DNA of 64,000 nucleotides, from contig CAXXJI010000011.1 of the NCBI GenBank assembly GCA_963666035.2, forward strand, positions 41,784-105,783, given 5' to 3'. Both the position numbers and the translations under genes were made by a program. The notes beneath the pieces are model-generated. The model saw nothing but the letters and a program-made list of their open reading frames with translations, did no database searches and was not told where the DNA came from. Origin of the DNA: CALMFG01 sp963666035 (GTDB taxonomy: Bacteria > Bacillota > Clostridia > Christensenellales > CALMFG01). Shown one piece after another: positions 36,117 to 45,528 of this stretch (its first letter is position 1; each line of letters starts with the position of its first letter).

Positions 36117-36177
36117 CCTCCTCATAGATTGTGTAGATCCCTATGGGAGGTTTGGATGGTTGTGTCGCAAACCTCCC
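36117..36177 (-). promoter_or_regulatory. Two mutually exclusive hairpins controlling the RNHCP ribosome site
   Basis: On the minus strand GGGAGGTTT (36177-36169) pairs perfectly with AAACCTCCC (36153-36145). The same CCTCCCATAG (36150-36141) can pair instead with CTATGAGGAGG (36127-36117), which contains the Shine-Dalgarno of the RNHCP gene, leaving one bulged base. Only one of the two can form, so the first hairpin frees the ribosome site and the second hides it. Confidence 0.6.
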
Positions 36178-36179
36178 GG

Positions 36180-36212
36180 CTAGCGAACAATCTCCTTTGT
36201 GGTTTTCTGCAT
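36180..36212 (-). CDS. 10-codon leader peptide MQKTTKEIVR
   Basis: ATG at 36212 with AAAGGAG six bases upstream, ten codons, stop TAG at 36182-36180, two bases before the 5' arm of the RNHCP regulatory hairpin. Too short for standard gene calling. Position, strong ribosome site and the downstream alternative hairpins resemble translational attenuators of erm/cat type. Confidence 0.5.
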   Translation of the reverse strand: MQKTTKEIVR

Positions 36213-36338
36213 AAATTTCTCCTTTGTATTAGCGTTGCGCTTTGCCAAAAAGCAAAACGCTGCAAACCGGTTCATCGTAAAACAGCACGATGAAATGTTT
36301 ACCATGGCCTATTATACATGATTTGTCATTAAATTCAA
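36213..36338 (-). promoter_or_regulatory. RNHCP promoter and structured 5' leader
   Basis: On the minus strand TTGAAT (36338-36333), 16-base spacer, TATAAT (36316-36311). The leader carries two further hairpins: TCATCGT/ACGATGA (36272-36293) and AGCGTT/AACGCT with inner TTGC/GCAA (about 36231-36262). Confidence 0.65.
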
Positions 36339-36607
36339 TATTTTTTGCAGTAAAGACCTGATATTAAGCGCAAATCGCTGTGTTGGGGAGTTCTATTTAT
36401 TAGGTTTACATATTTCAACATGGAGATTTTAAACTGGGGTCGGTATTAATTAGCGCCGTTATATTCAGACAAAAACTTTATTTTTATTAGATATTGTGTA
36501 TAATAGATTTGTGAAATACTAAATATGATTACATAGCAAGTTCTTTAAGGATGGGTAGCTGATCAATTGAACTTGTTTATTATATTTTTAAGGAGATTTA
36601 TAAAAAA
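36339..36607 (+). promoter_or_regulatory. Upstream region of the pur operon
   Basis: A TATAAT (~36499-36504) without a clear -35, then a leader with CAAGTTC (36537-36543) pairing with GAACTTG (36569-36575) around a 25-base loop, then AAGGAG before purE. I see no purine riboswitch core and no PurR box. Confidence 0.4.
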
Positions 36608-37096
36608 ATGAAAGTGGCAGTCATTATGGGTTCCAGGTCCGATCTTCCGGTTTTGGAAAAAACGCTGCAGGTCTTAAAGGACTTTGGTGTGGAAGCCGTG
36701 CCGAGAGTATTAAGCGCGCACCGCACGCCAGATCAGGCGCATGAGTTTGCCCTTCATGCCGAAGATAGCGGCATTGAGGTCATCATTGCGGCGGCGGGCA
36801 AAGCGGCGCATCTGGCAGGTGTTTTGGCGGCGTATACGGTTTTGCCGGTCATCGGCTTGCCGATCAAGTCTTCCACCATGGACGGACTGGATTCGCTCTT
36901 CTCGATCGTGCAGATGCCTTCCGGCATTCCGGTGGCTACGGTTGCGATTAATGGCGGAGAAAACGCTGCGCTGTTGGCTGTACAGATTCTTGCCGTCAAG
37001 TACCCTGTGCTGAACCAAAAGCTGAAAGCCTACAAAAAGCAAATGGAAGAAAACGTACTCAAAGCCGATGCGGCCCTGCTGGAGGAATTAAAGTGA
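36608..37096 (+). CDS. purE: N5-carboxyaminoimidazole ribonucleotide mutase
   Basis: 162 residues; MGSRSDLPVLEKTLQ, SAHRTPDQ, IAAAGKAAHLAGVLA and a conserved VIGLPI segment are the class I PurE signature. Step 6b of purine synthesis; a purK is not nearby. First gene of a tightly packed operon; its stop overlaps the purC start. Confidence 0.96.
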   Translation: MKVAVIMGSRSDLPVLEKTLQVLKDFGVEAVPRVLSAHRTPDQAHEFALHAEDSGIEVIIAAAGKAAHLAGVLAAYTVLPVIGLPIKSSTMDGLDSLFSIVQMPSGIPVATVAINGGENAALLAVQILAVKYPVLNQKLKAYKKQMEENVLKADAALLEELK

Positions 37097-37803
37097 TGGA
37101 AAAACGTGAGCAGTTGTATGAAGGCAAAGCCAAAAAAGTATACGCCACCGATAACCCGGACTTTGTGATTGTGGACTACAAGGATGATGCCACCGCTTTT
37201 AATGGTGAGAAAAAAGGCACCATCGCGGGCAAAGGCGTGGTCAACAATCAAATGAGCAATTATATGTTTAAACTATTGGAGGGAAAAGGCATCCCCACGC
37301 ATTTTGTCGAGGAGATTTCAGCGCGCGAAACCATCGTCAAGAAGGTGGAAATCGTGCCGGTGGAGGTCATTGTACGCAATATTGCGGCGGGCTCGCTTTC
37401 CAAGCGTCTGGGACTGCCCGAAGGGACGGTGCTTAAAAAAACCGTGCTGGAATACTGCTATAAGGATGATGCGTTGGGCGACCCGATGATTAACATCTAT
37501 CATATCGATGCAATGGGTTTGGCAACGCGCGGCGAGATGGATAAAATCGCCGAATATTCCTTTATGGTGAACGATCTTCTGATCGAACGGCTTAAAAAAA
37601 TGGATATTCAGCTGGTAGATTTCAAGCTGGAATTCGGGCGCTTCCATGGACAGATTGTGTTGGCGGACGAGATTTCGCCGGACACCTGCCGATTTTGGGA
37701 TATTAACACAGGCGAAAAGCTGGATAAAGACCGTTTCCGGCGCGATCTTGGCGGCGAAAAAGAAGCCTATGAAGAGGTCTTAAAAAGGCTGATGGGTGAA
37801 TAA
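37096..37803 (+). CDS. purC: SAICAR synthase
   Basis: 235 residues from the ATG overlapping the purE stop (TGATG). LYEGKAKKVYATD, KDDATAFNGEKK, VVRNIAAGS-like VIVRNIAAGSLSKRLG and DEISPDTCRFWD match PurC. Joins aspartate to CAIR. Confidence 0.97.
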   Translation: MEKREQLYEGKAKKVYATDNPDFVIVDYKDDATAFNGEKKGTIAGKGVVNNQMSNYMFKLLEGKGIPTHFVEEISARETIVKKVEIVPVEVIVRNIAAGSLSKRLGLPEGTVLKKTVLEYCYKDDALGDPMINIYHIDAMGLATRGEMDKIAEYSFMVNDLLIERLKKMDIQLVDFKLEFGRFHGQIVLADEISPDTCRFWDINTGEKLDKDRFRRDLGGEKEAYEEVLKRLMGE

Positions 37804-39271
37804 ATTGGCATTTAAAAAACTGAAAAATTATTGCCGGATAAAACCGCACTTTGATAGCATGAACGAAGAGTGCGGCGTATTCGGCATCTATAAAAAGGAC
37901 GATTTTATCGAAGCGGCTGACGCGGTGTTTTACGGTCTGTATGCGCTCCAACACCGGGGGCAGGAGAGCGCGGGCATCGCGATTTCCAGAAACGGGCGCA
38001 TCGATTATTACAAGGATATGGGCCTGGTGGCCGAAGTGTTTAAGGGCGATCGGATGGATGAGTTTTACGGAGCGGATATTGCGGTAGGACACGTGCGATA
38101 TTCCACCACCGGACGTTCGTCTGTGACCAATGCCCAGCCATTGGTGGTATCCTATAAGAGCGGCACCTTGGCGCTGACGCACAACGGCAACCTTATCAAC
38201 GCATCGGGCCTTCGTGAAGAGCTGGAAGAAGCGGGCGCGATTTTTCAGACGACGATCGATACGGAAGTGATCGCCAATCTCATCGCGCGTCAGGCGGGAG
38301 ACGGCATTATTGAGAGCATCATCAAAACCATGGCGCGCCTGAAAGGCAGCTATGCCATGACCGTGATGACCAAGGATAAGCTCATCGGTGTTCGGGACCC
38401 GCAGGGCATCCGTCCGCTGGTGCTGGGACGTATCAATGAATCTTACGTTCTAGCGAGTGAAACCGCGGCGTTTGATGCCATAGACGCCGAATATATTCGG
38501 GATATCAAGCCCGGAGAGATTGTGGAGATTACAGCCGAAGGTGTTTCGTCGCAAATGACGCCGCCGGCTGAGAAGACGGCGCTTTGTGTGTTTGAATATG
38601 TCTATTTTGCCCGTCCGGATTCCTATATCGAAGGCGTTTCGGTGTACGGCGCACGGGAAAAAGCGGGCGCACTGCTCCTGGCCAAGCGTTTTCCGGTGGA
38701 AGCGGATATTGTATCCGGTGTGCCGGACAGCGCGTTGCCCGCGGCCATGGGTTACGCCGAAGAAAGCGGCATTATCTACAAAAAAGCTTTGGCAAAAAAC
38801 CGCTATATCGGAAGAACATTTATCCAGCCCCAGCAGTATATGCGTGAACGGGGTGTGAAGATTAAGTTAAACGCGCTTCGCCGCAACGTGGAAGGCAAGC
38901 GGGTGATTTTGATTGACGACAGTATTGTGCGCGGCACAACCTCTAAAAAAATCGTGGAGATGCTGCGAAGCGCAGGCGCTAAGGAAGTGCATATGCGCAT
39001 CTCGTCGCCGCCGGTGATTGCGCCGTGCTATTTTGGTATCGATACCGCATCGCACGAGCAGCTGATCGGCGCCAAAAACTCGGTGGAAGCGATCCGCAAA
39101 CTGATCGGCGCGGATTCATTGGCCTATCTTTCGGCTGAAGACCTTTTGGAAACGGCCAAGGAAGCGGGCCTTGATTTTTGCAGCGGCTGCTTTACCAAGG
39201 ACTATCCCATGGATGTGGAGAGTGAGACGGGTAAAGGCAACAAACTGATTTTAGAACAAAACGGGGAATAA
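37796..39271 (+). CDS. purF: Amidophosphoribosyltransferase
   Basis: The nucleophile cysteine is in MNEECGVFGIYKK, preceded by a propeptide. Start choices are GTG 37796 (overlapping purC), TTG 37805 or ATG 37859. PRPP loop VILIDDSIVRGTTSKK. Cysteines in CVFEYVYFARPDS, APCYFG and FCSGCF correspond to the [4Fe-4S] ligands of B. subtilis PurF, so this is the oxygen-sensitive Fe-S type. First committed step of purine synthesis. Confidence 0.96.
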   Translation: MNKLAFKKLKNYCRIKPHFDSMNEECGVFGIYKKDDFIEAADAVFYGLYALQHRGQESAGIAISRNGRIDYYKDMGLVAEVFKGDRMDEFYGADIAVGHVRYSTTGRSSVTNAQPLVVSYKSGTLALTHNGNLINASGLREELEEAGAIFQTTIDTEVIANLIARQAGDGIIESIIKTMARLKGSYAMTVMTKDKLIGVRDPQGIRPLVLGRINESYVLASETAAFDAIDAEYIRDIKPGEIVEITAEGVSSQMTPPAEKTALCVFEYVYFARPDSYIEGVSVYGAREKAGALLLAKRFPVEADIVSGVPDSALPAAMGYAEESGIIYKKALAKNRYIGRTFIQPQQYMRERGVKIKLNALRRNVEGKRVILIDDSIVRGTTSKKIVEMLRSAGAKEVHMRISSPPVIAPCYFGIDTASHEQLIGAKNSVEAIRKLIGADSLAYLSAEDLLETAKEAGLDFCSGCFTKDYPMDVESETGKGNKLILEQNGE

Positions 39272-39292
39272 GGAAAAGGAAAATAGATTATT

Positions 39293-40309
39293 ATGGGAAT
39301 GACGTATAAGGACTCGGGCGTGGATACTGCGGCCGGACAAAAAGCCGTCGAACTGATGAAAGAGCATGTGAAACAGACATTTAACGACAATGTCATGTGC
39401 GACCTTGGCAGCTTCGGCGCGATGTATGATATGGAAAACGGCGACGTGTTGGTTTCGGGCACGGACGGCGTGGGCACCAAAGTGATGGCGGCGTTTACAC
39501 TCAACCGTCACGAAACCATCGGTATCGACTGTGTGGCGATGTGCGTGAACGATATCGTCTGCCATGGGGCAAAGCCGATGTTTTTTCTGGATTACTTTGC
39601 CTGCGGCAAGCTGGAACCCGAAACCGCGGCTTTGGTGATTAAAGGCGTCGCAGAAGGATGTACGCAGGCGGGATGCGCGCTGATCGGTGGAGAAACCGCC
39701 GAGATGCCGGGCTTCTACCAGCCGGGTGAATACGACTTGGCCGGATTTTCGGTGGGGATAGTCAAAAAAGACAAGATCATCAACGGCAAGAATATCAAGG
39801 CGGGCGATATGCTGATCGGCATCGCTTCCTCGGGGATCCATTCCAACGGTTTTTCTTTGGTACGATCGCTGATTAAAATGGAGATGGAAGTTTTAAACAA
39901 CCATATTCATTCGTTCAATAAAACCCTGGGTGAGGAACTGCTGACGCCGACCAAAATTTATGTCAAAACAATTCTGGATTTAAACAAAAAATTCAACATT
40001 AAAGGCATCGCTCATATCACGGGCGGGGGTTTTTATGAAAATATCCCGCGGATTTTGCCCGAAGGGCTTTCCGCAAAAATTCATATCAAGGCATTCGATA
40101 TTCTGCCGGTGTTTGAGATGCTGGTGGCCGAAGCCAAAATATCGCAGGACGAAGCATTCAGCACATTTAATATGGGCATCGGCATGGTTCTGGCGGTGGA
40201 TAAACGTATCAGCGACAGTGTGCTGTCTCGGTTGATTGAGCTGGGCGAAACCGCCTATATCATCGGCGAAGTGGTGCGGGACGACGCAGGAGTGATACTT
40301 TGCGATTAA
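39293..40309 (+). CDS. purM: Phosphoribosylformylglycinamidine cyclo-ligase
   Basis: 338 residues; MTYKDSGVDTAAGQKAV, VSGTDGVGTKVMAAF, GGETAEMPGFY and ITGGGFYENIPR are the AIR synthetase motifs. Its 3' end overlaps purN by 10 bases. Confidence 0.97.
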   Translation: MGMTYKDSGVDTAAGQKAVELMKEHVKQTFNDNVMCDLGSFGAMYDMENGDVLVSGTDGVGTKVMAAFTLNRHETIGIDCVAMCVNDIVCHGAKPMFFLDYFACGKLEPETAALVIKGVAEGCTQAGCALIGGETAEMPGFYQPGEYDLAGFSVGIVKKDKIINGKNIKAGDMLIGIASSGIHSNGFSLVRSLIKMEMEVLNNHIHSFNKTLGEELLTPTKIYVKTILDLNKKFNIKGIAHITGGGFYENIPRILPEGLSAKIHIKAFDILPVFEMLVAEAKISQDEAFSTFNMGIGMVLAVDKRISDSVLSRLIELGETAYIIGEVVRDDAGVILCD

Positions 40310-40932
40310 AACGATTAGTGGTTATGATATCGGGCAGCGGCAGTAACCTGCAGGCGCTGTTGGATGCGATAGCAAGAGGTGAAATTGACGCCGAAATTGT
40401 CGGCGTTATTTCCAGTGCCCCGGGTGTCTATGGCATTTCGCGTGCGGAAAAAGCGGGGATACCGGCCAAGGTTGTGGCAAGAAAAATGTATGAATCGGCT
40501 GAAGCATTTAATGCGGCCAATCTTTCGGCGATCCAAAGTTTTTCGCCGGACGGTATCGTTTTGGCTGGATACTTAGCCATGATATCGCCTGACATCATTA
40601 CAAAGTACTTAAATAAAATCATCAATATCCACCCAGCCCTGATTCCTTCCTTTTGCGGCAAAGGCTTTTATGGCAGGAAGGTACATCAGGGCGTTTTGGA
40701 TTATGGCGCTAAAATTTCGGGCGCGACCACCCATTTCGTAGATGAAGGAGCGGACACCGGCCCGGTGATTATGCAGAAAAGTGTGCCGGTTTTGGACAGT
40801 GACACGGCGGAAACGCTGGCAGCGCGGGTGTTGGAAGTGGAGCACGAGATTCTGGTCAAAACGGTTCAGGTGTTTTGTTCAGGAAAAATCTCGGTTAATG
40901 GCAGGAAAGTGACCCTTAACGGGTTAAAATAA
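40300..40932 (+). CDS. purN: Phosphoribosylglycinamide formyltransferase
   Basis: 210 residues from a TTG with GGAG 6-7 bases upstream, overlapping purM. VMISGSGSNLQALLDA, the catalytic-type NIHPALIPSF and GATTHFVDEGADTGPVI are diagnostic; uses 10-formyl-THF. Confidence 0.95.
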   Translation: MRLKRLVVMISGSGSNLQALLDAIARGEIDAEIVGVISSAPGVYGISRAEKAGIPAKVVARKMYESAEAFNAANLSAIQSFSPDGIVLAGYLAMISPDIITKYLNKIINIHPALIPSFCGKGFYGRKVHQGVLDYGAKISGATTHFVDEGADTGPVIMQKSVPVLDSDTAETLAARVLEVEHEILVKTVQVFCSGKISVNGRKVTLNGLK

Positions 40933-40959
40933 ATTTTTTTATGGAGGAACTTACTTAAA

Positions 40960-42495
40960 ATGAGCAGAGCTTTTTTAAGCGTATCCGACAAGACCGGCAT
41001 TGTTGAATTTGCCAAAGGTTTGGTAAAAGCGGGTTATGAGCTGCTGTCCACCGGCGGCACCAAAAAGGCATTGGAAGCAGCGGGGCTTTCCGTCACCTCG
41101 GTCAGCGATATCACGGGTTTTCCTGAATGTCTGGACGGAAGGGTAAAAACCCTGCATCCCAAGATTCATGCGGGCATTCTCGCTATGCGCGATAATGCTT
41201 CACACATGCAGACCTTAAAGGACCTTGAGATTGAGCCGATTGATATTGTGGCGGTCAACCTGTATCCGTTTAAGGCGACGATTGCTAACCCTGATGTTTT
41301 ACTGGCCGAAGCGATTGAGAATATCGATATCGGCGGGCCGACCATGCTGCGCGCGGCGGCCAAGAACTGGCAGGATGTGGCGGTGTTGATCGACAGCGCC
41401 GACTATGGCACGGTTTTGCAGGAATTGAGCGAAAACGGCGAAGTCAGCCGTGAAACCAAATTTGGCCTTTGCGCAAAGGTGTTTGAGCATACGGCGGCTT
41501 ACGACGCGATGATCAGTGCTTATCTCCGGACGATAACCGGCGAAAAGTTCCCCGGGAAATTAACCCTGACTTACGAAAAGCAGCAGGACTTGCGGTACGG
41601 CGAAAACCCGCATCAGCAAGCCATGTTCTACCGTGAACCGCTGTTTAATCAGGGTTCGCTGGTGGAAGCGGAGCAGTTGAACGGCAAAGAGCTCTCGTTT
41701 AACAACATCAACGACGCCAACGGCGCGCTGGATGCACTACGGGAATACGACGAAATCACGGTGGTGGGGGCCAAACACGCCAACCCCTGCGGCATCGGCA
41801 GTGCAGACAATGTTTACGATGCTTATATGAAAGCTTATCACTGTGACCCGAAATCGATTTACGGCGGTATTGTGGTGACCAATGCGGTGGTAGACAAAAA
41901 AACTGCCGAAGAGATGGCAAAGATTTTTTTGGAGATTATCGTGGCGCCCGACTATTCGCCCGAGGCGCTGGATGTGCTGAAAGCCAAGAAGAACTTGCGT
42001 GTCTTAAAACTACCTTCGATCAAAGCACCGCTGAAGGCGGAAGCGATGGATATGAAAAAAGTCGCTGGCGGGCTGCTGGTGCAGGACATCAACCGCATTG
42101 TTTTGGACGGTGAGGTAAAATGCGTCACCAAAACGAAGCCCACCGACAAGCAGATGGAAGATATGCTGTTTGCCTGGAAGGCAGTGAAGCATATCAAATC
42201 CAACGGCATCCTGACAGCCAAGAACAAGCAGACCCTTGGTATCGGCCCAGGACAGGTCTCGCGCGTTTGGGCGGTGGAAGCGGCATTGGAGCGGAGCGGC
42301 GAAGACGTAAAGGGCGCGGTTGTGGCGTCGGATGCGTATTTTCCGTTTTCCGATTCTGTTGAGCTGATGGCAAAGGCAGGGATTGCCGCCATCATTCAGC
42401 CAGGCGGATCGATTCGCGATGAGGAATCGATTAAAGCCTGTGACGCGGCGGGCATCGCCATGGTCTTTACAGGTCTTAGACACTTTAAACACTAG
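40960..42495 (+). CDS. purH: Bifunctional AICAR transformylase / IMP cyclohydrolase
   Basis: 511 residues. The cyclohydrolase half begins ALSVSDK-like AFLSVSDKTGIVEFA with LSTGGTKKAL and GGPTMLRAAAKNW; the transformylase half has DLRYGENPHQQA, VVGAKHANPCGIG and QPGGSIRDEE. Final two steps to IMP. Ribosome site GGAGG. Confidence 0.97.
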   Translation: MSRAFLSVSDKTGIVEFAKGLVKAGYELLSTGGTKKALEAAGLSVTSVSDITGFPECLDGRVKTLHPKIHAGILAMRDNASHMQTLKDLEIEPIDIVAVNLYPFKATIANPDVLLAEAIENIDIGGPTMLRAAAKNWQDVAVLIDSADYGTVLQELSENGEVSRETKFGLCAKVFEHTAAYDAMISAYLRTITGEKFPGKLTLTYEKQQDLRYGENPHQQAMFYREPLFNQGSLVEAEQLNGKELSFNNINDANGALDALREYDEITVVGAKHANPCGIGSADNVYDAYMKAYHCDPKSIYGGIVVTNAVVDKKTAEEMAKIFLEIIVAPDYSPEALDVLKAKKNLRVLKLPSIKAPLKAEAMDMKKVAGGLLVQDINRIVLDGEVKCVTKTKPTDKQMEDMLFAWKAVKHIKSNGILTAKNKQTLGIGPGQVSRVWAVEAALERSGEDVKGAVVASDAYFPFSDSVELMAKAGIAAIIQPGGSIRDEESIKACDAAGIAMVFTGLRHFKH

Positions 42496-42510
42496 ATAAA
42501 GGAAAAAAAC

Positions 42511-43764
42511 ATGAAAGTATTGGTTGTCGGCGGCGGCGGCAGAGAACACGCCATGATTAAAAAACTTAAAAGCGAGCGAAACGATTTGCAGATTTTCTGT
42601 GCGCCCGGGAACGGGGGTATCGGCGAAGAAGCGTTGTGCGTGCCCATTCCGGCCATGGATATGGACCGCATCTGCCAGTATGCCGAAACGCAGGCCTTTG
42701 ATCTGGTCATCGTAGCGCCGGATGATCCGCTGGTCGCGGGGTTGGTGGATCGTCTGCAGGCTTTGGGCCTTCGCGTCTTTGGTCCGACAAAAGCCGCGGC
42801 GCAGATTGAAGGGTCGAAGGTTTTTTCTAAAGAACTGATGAAAAAGTATGATATTCCGACTGCCGATTACGCGGTTTTTGAGGATTATGATAAAGCCAAT
42901 CAGTATCTGGAAACAGCGAAGATGCCGATCGTCATCAAAGCGGACGGTCTCGCCAAAGGCAAAGGCGTTCTCATCTGCAAAACGCGGGACGAAGCGTTTG
43001 AAGCGCTGGAACTCATCATGCAGGATAAAAAGTTCGGTGAGGCCGGCAGTCGTGTGGTGATGGAGGACTTCATGGAGGGGCCGGAGGTCTCAATCTTGAG
43101 CTTCTGCGATGGCGAAACCATTGTGCCGCTGCCTTCGGCGCAGGATCACAAAAAGGCTTTTGATAACGATGAGGGCAAGAATACGGGCGGGATGGGCGCT
43201 TTTTCACCAACGGATAAATATACGCCCGAAATCCAAGCCGAAGTGGAAGAAAAGATTATTTTAAGGACACTGGGTGCCTTAAAAAGCGAAGGTATTGTCT
43301 TTAAAGGTGTTATCTTCTTTGGTCTGATGCTGACGGCGGAAGGGCCAAAGCTTTTGGAATACAACGCGCGGTTTGGCGACCCTGAAGTACAGGTGGTACT
43401 GCCTAAATTGGAAACGGGATTGATGGATATCATCGACGCTGTGATTGATGGCAACTTGAAAGCCATTGATTTTCGGTTTAATCCGGATTATGGGGTGTGT
43501 GTCATCATCGCTTCTGGCGGCTATCCGGACGCGATAGTAACCGGCTACCCGATTGAAGGGCTCTCGGATGTAGACGACGATGTGGTGGTTTACCATGCCG
43601 GCACCAAAGCGGCCAACGGACGCATGTATACGGACGGCGGACGGGTGCTGGGCGTTGCGGCTTTTGGACGCAACATGGCCGAAGCGCGTGAAGCCGCTTA
43701 CCAGAACGTCAAAAAAATCAAGTTTGAACATATGCATTATCGCACGGACATCGGCATAAAGTAG
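42511..43764 (+). CDS. purD: Phosphoribosylamine-glycine ligase
   Basis: 417 residues, ATP-grasp: VLVVGGGGREHAM, IKADGLAKGKGVL, NDEGKNTGGMGAFSP and EYNARFGDPE. Second step of purine synthesis. Follows purH by 15 bases. Confidence 0.97.
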   Translation: MKVLVVGGGGREHAMIKKLKSERNDLQIFCAPGNGGIGEEALCVPIPAMDMDRICQYAETQAFDLVIVAPDDPLVAGLVDRLQALGLRVFGPTKAAAQIEGSKVFSKELMKKYDIPTADYAVFEDYDKANQYLETAKMPIVIKADGLAKGKGVLICKTRDEAFEALELIMQDKKFGEAGSRVVMEDFMEGPEVSILSFCDGETIVPLPSAQDHKKAFDNDEGKNTGGMGAFSPTDKYTPEIQAEVEEKIILRTLGALKSEGIVFKGVIFFGLMLTAEGPKLLEYNARFGDPEVQVVLPKLETGLMDIIDAVIDGNLKAIDFRFNPDYGVCVIIASGGYPDAIVTGYPIEGLSDVDDDVVVYHAGTKAANGRMYTDGGRVLGVAAFGRNMAEAREAAYQNVKKIKFEHMHYRTDIGIK

Positions 43765-43775
43765 GGGATGATAGA

Positions 43776-45407
43776 ATGATAACGATCACAGCGAACGGCC
43801 AAGAGATTAAGATTAAACCCGGGCAGAATTTTGAGGATATCTTAATCGATCATTTTCCAAAGCTTAAACATGTCACCAATGTGGTGGCCGATGGCGTACT
43901 GCACGAATTGTTTGAGCGATATAAGGATGAAAAAACACTGGAATTTATTTCGGCGACCTCCAACGAAGAGGCGGCGAGAACCTATGCCAGAGGGGTCAGC
44001 TTTTTGCTGTACCGCGCGGTCAAACAGTTTTACGGCGGAAAGAAGAAGCTGATTATCGATCATGCGCTCAGCGGTGGGCTTTATTGTGAATTGGCCGATG
44101 ATGAGCTGATTTCGCCGCACGATGTGGTGGAACTGGAACGCATTATGACCGAATTTGTCAAACAGGATACCAACTTTATCTATAACAAAGTGCCAAAGGA
44201 AGCGGCGATTAAGCTGTTTGAAGCAGACGGGCAGATGGACAAGGTGGAACTTCTGAAATTCCGCCCGTTGAACTATTTTCGGTATTATGAAAACGACGGC
44301 GATATCAACTATTTTTATGGCAAAATGGTGCCGTCCACCGGCTACTTAAAGGACTTCAAACTGTTCTATTACGCACCAGGCTTTATCGTGAAGTACCCTT
44401 CACCGCACCAAACCGAGACGCATGTTTTGGAAGATGAACCCAAACTGGCAGCCACCTTTAACCGGTCCGAGCGTTGGGCACGGCTTTTGCATGTGGCCAA
44501 TGTGGCGGATATCAATCGGCTGGCGCTGGACGGCGGGCTTTCCGAGTTTATTAAGGTCAACGAAACGCTGCATGAAACGCAGCTGGTGGAGATTGTCAAA
44601 CAGATTGCGTCACGTCCCGAAGCACGGATGATTTTGATTGCAGGCCCCTCTTCTTCCGGGAAAACGACCTTTGCTGGACGGCTGAAAACGCATCTAAAAG
44701 TGTTAGGCAAAACCAGCCATTCCATATCACTGGACGATTATTATATCGACCGGGATAAGCTGCCTTACGACGAAGACGGAAAACAGGATTTTGAAACCAT
44801 TGCTGCGCTGGATACGCACCTGTTTAATCAAAACATGGTCTCGCTTTTGGACGGAAAAGAAACTACATTGCCGATTTTCAGCTTTAATCAAGGACGGCGG
44901 GAAGACGAAGGGAAACAATTGACTTTAGGGGACGATGAAGTTTTAATTGTGGAAGGCATTCACGGCTTAAACGAGGAGCTGACACGTTTGATTCCCCAGA
45001 AGAGCAAGTTTAAAATCTTTATTTCTCCGTTGAACACACTGAATCTGGACAATCACAATATCGTGTATCCGGAAGATTTGCGGCTGCTCAGGCGCTTGGT
45101 GCGCGATCAGCGGACGCGCGGATATGAGGTGGCCACCACGCTGGAGATGTGGGCAGATGTGAGAAAAGGCGAATATAAATATATTCTACCGTACAAGGAA
45201 AACGCGGATGTTATCTTCAATTCGGCGCTGGTCTACGAGCCGATGATCCTAAAAAAATATGCGATTGCGCAATTGCACAAGATTGAGAAGGGGACGGTGG
45301 CTTATATGTACGCCACGCATCTTTTAAAGTTCTTAAATTACTTTACGTCATCCGATTTGGATGAGGAGATTCCCAAAAATTCGCTCCTGCGCGAATTTAT
45401 TGGGTGA
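43776..45407 (+). CDS. Uridine-kinase-family nucleoside kinase with ThrRS-like N-terminal domains
   Basis: 543 residues. N-terminal TGS-like ubiquitin fold (~1-65), a ThrRS second-additional-domain-like region (~70-240) and a C-terminal PRK/uridine-kinase domain with P-loop AGPSSSGKTTFAG (~290) and HSISLDDYYIDR. This architecture occurs in Clostridia and Thermotogae with uncertain substrate. Starts 11 bases after purD and ends with a terminator, so it is the last gene of the pur operon, suggesting nucleoside salvage. Confidence 0.88.
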   Translation: MITITANGQEIKIKPGQNFEDILIDHFPKLKHVTNVVADGVLHELFERYKDEKTLEFISATSNEEAARTYARGVSFLLYRAVKQFYGGKKKLIIDHALSGGLYCELADDELISPHDVVELERIMTEFVKQDTNFIYNKVPKEAAIKLFEADGQMDKVELLKFRPLNYFRYYENDGDINYFYGKMVPSTGYLKDFKLFYYAPGFIVKYPSPHQTETHVLEDEPKLAATFNRSERWARLLHVANVADINRLALDGGLSEFIKVNETLHETQLVEIVKQIASRPEARMILIAGPSSSGKTTFAGRLKTHLKVLGKTSHSISLDDYYIDRDKLPYDEDGKQDFETIAALDTHLFNQNMVSLLDGKETTLPIFSFNQGRREDEGKQLTLGDDEVLIVEGIHGLNEELTRLIPQKSKFKIFISPLNTLNLDNHNIVYPEDLRLLRRLVRDQRTRGYEVATTLEMWADVRKGEYKYILPYKENADVIFNSALVYEPMILKKYAIAQLHKIEKGTVAYMYATHLLKFLNYFTSSDLDEEIPKNSLLREFIG

Positions 45408-45434
45408 ATATGACAAGAATATAAACAAATTCAT

Positions 45435-45470
45435 AAAAGCGCTTATCCGGCGCTTTTACGTTTGTTTTTG
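45435..45470 (+). terminator. Terminator of the pur operon
   Basis: AAAAGCGC / GCGCTTTT with a 7-base loop, then ACGTTTGTTTTT. Confidence 0.8.
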
Positions 45471-45528
45471 CCCATAATTTGGAGTATACTAAAGCATGCA
45501 ATATCGAATTTTGGAGGCTTAATAAGAA

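Noticed and set aside
36339..36607. Purine riboswitch or PurR box before purE
   Set aside because: The conserved purine-aptamer loops are not present, and no PurR box pair is visible; only a simple hairpin remains.
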